From Streptomyces sp. TRM70350 (GTDB lineage Bacteria; Actinomycetota; Actinomycetes; Streptomycetales; Streptomycetaceae), in contig NZ_JAHUXH010000009.1 in assembly GCF_019219825.1 (NCBI RefSeq), positions 186,001-250,000 on the forward strand: DNA of 64,000 nucleotides, read 5' to 3'. The notes under the pieces were generated by a model. It ran no database searches. It worked only from the letters and a program-made list of their open reading frames with translations, and had not been told where the DNA came from. The translations under genes and the position numbers were made by a program. This document shows, one piece after another, positions 63,820 through 64,000 of the stretch; positions within the stretch are counted from its first letter, which is position 1; every line of letters starts with the position of its first letter.

Positions 63820-64000
63820 TCAGGCGTCGAAACGGCCGCGTGCACTCTCGATGTGACCGAGGTGCTGGTGGGTCCAGCCGCATATGGCGTCGACCGCGGT
63901 GCGCAGGGCCCGGCCCGGCTCGGTGAGGGTGTACTCGACTCGCGGCGGCACGGTGGGGTGCACCTTCCGGTCGACCAGGCCATTGCGCTCCAGCATGCGC
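63820..64000 (-). CDS. HxlR-family regulator, C-terminal part (5' beyond window)
   Basis: RMLERNGLVDRKVHPTVPPR, VEYTLTEPGRALRTAVDAIC and GWTHQHLGHIESARGRFDA then TGA at 63820. The first block is the end of the recognition helix plus the wing, the second the HxlR signature. The first 50 or so residues lie past the right edge, so integrity is unknown. Confidence 0.82.
   Translation of the reverse strand, partial: RMLERNGLVDRKVHPTVPPRVEYTLTEPGRALRTAVDAICGWTHQHLGHIESARGRFDA

Noticed and set aside
1..64000. tRNA, rRNA or CRISPR arrays
   Set aside because: Read for clover-leaf ends, rRNA-like blocks and regularly spaced repeats; the only repeat arrays are the short tandem duplications listed.

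Overview
The window is high-GC DNA (roughly 70% by eye) with the codon bias, overlapping start/stop codons and GGAGG-type ribosome sites of Streptomyces or a close relative. I see no tRNA, rRNA, CRISPR array, core replication or ribosomal operon. The mix of intact stress and respiration operons with broken genes and recombinase/transposase pieces suggests a chromosome arm or a large plasmid, not core chromosome. Species and replicon are inference.

Layout. 1-5 kb: undecaprenyl-diphosphatase (runs off the left edge), broken PAP2 phosphatase, PadR regulator, DoxX and response-regulator remnants, and an amino-acid permease that shares a CCGATATCGG operator with padR. 5.4-9 kb: arsenic-type locus (ArsR, broken ArsO-like flavoprotein, second flavoprotein, ArsI/CadI lyase) with two related 32-bp operators. 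9.3-17.4 kb: a putative MerR regulon (two MerR regulators, release factor 3, a zinc-ribbon protein, an unknown protein, a SulP transporter) tied together by copies of a CTACCCT-N6-AGGGTAG-like operator. 18-20.4 kb: resolvase remnant, small membrane protein, MgtE. 22.2-28.3 kb: intact six-gene Mrp antiporter operon. 28.5-33.4 kb: pyruvate-oxidase-type ThDP enzyme convergent with a large D-lactate dehydrogenase-like protein. 33.9-36.5 kb: NfeD protease/slipin operon and a DUF3040 protein. 36.7-42.6 kb: secreted aspartic protease, zinc dehydrogenase, and an extra QcrB plus CtaF-CtaD. 45-48.5 kb: lipoproteins and a DUF6153 protein of a likely metal/envelope-stress set, and a MarR operon. 48.5-55.3 kb: a graveyard of fragments, an IS5-type remnant, a double integrase and tandem duplications, with one intact acetyltransferase. 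55.3-64 kb: membrane protein, Crp/Fnr regulator, MerR with a divergent 48-residue cysteine-rich metallothionein-like gene, MerA remnant, YceI, universal stress proteins, DUF2267 proteins, broken phosphoribosyltransferase and a partial HxlR regulator.

How the parts fit. The intact genes point to ion homeostasis (Mrp, MgtE, SulP), quinone-linked electron input (ThDP oxidase, D-lactate dehydrogenase) with extra bc1/aa3 subunits, membrane quality control (NfeD/slipin), metal and metalloid defence, and dormancy-type stress proteins (USP, DUF2267). About 20 genes are broken by single-base frameshifts, truncations or short tandem duplications, while the long operons between them carry none. That contrast favours real decay over random sequencing error, but raw reads are needed to prove it.
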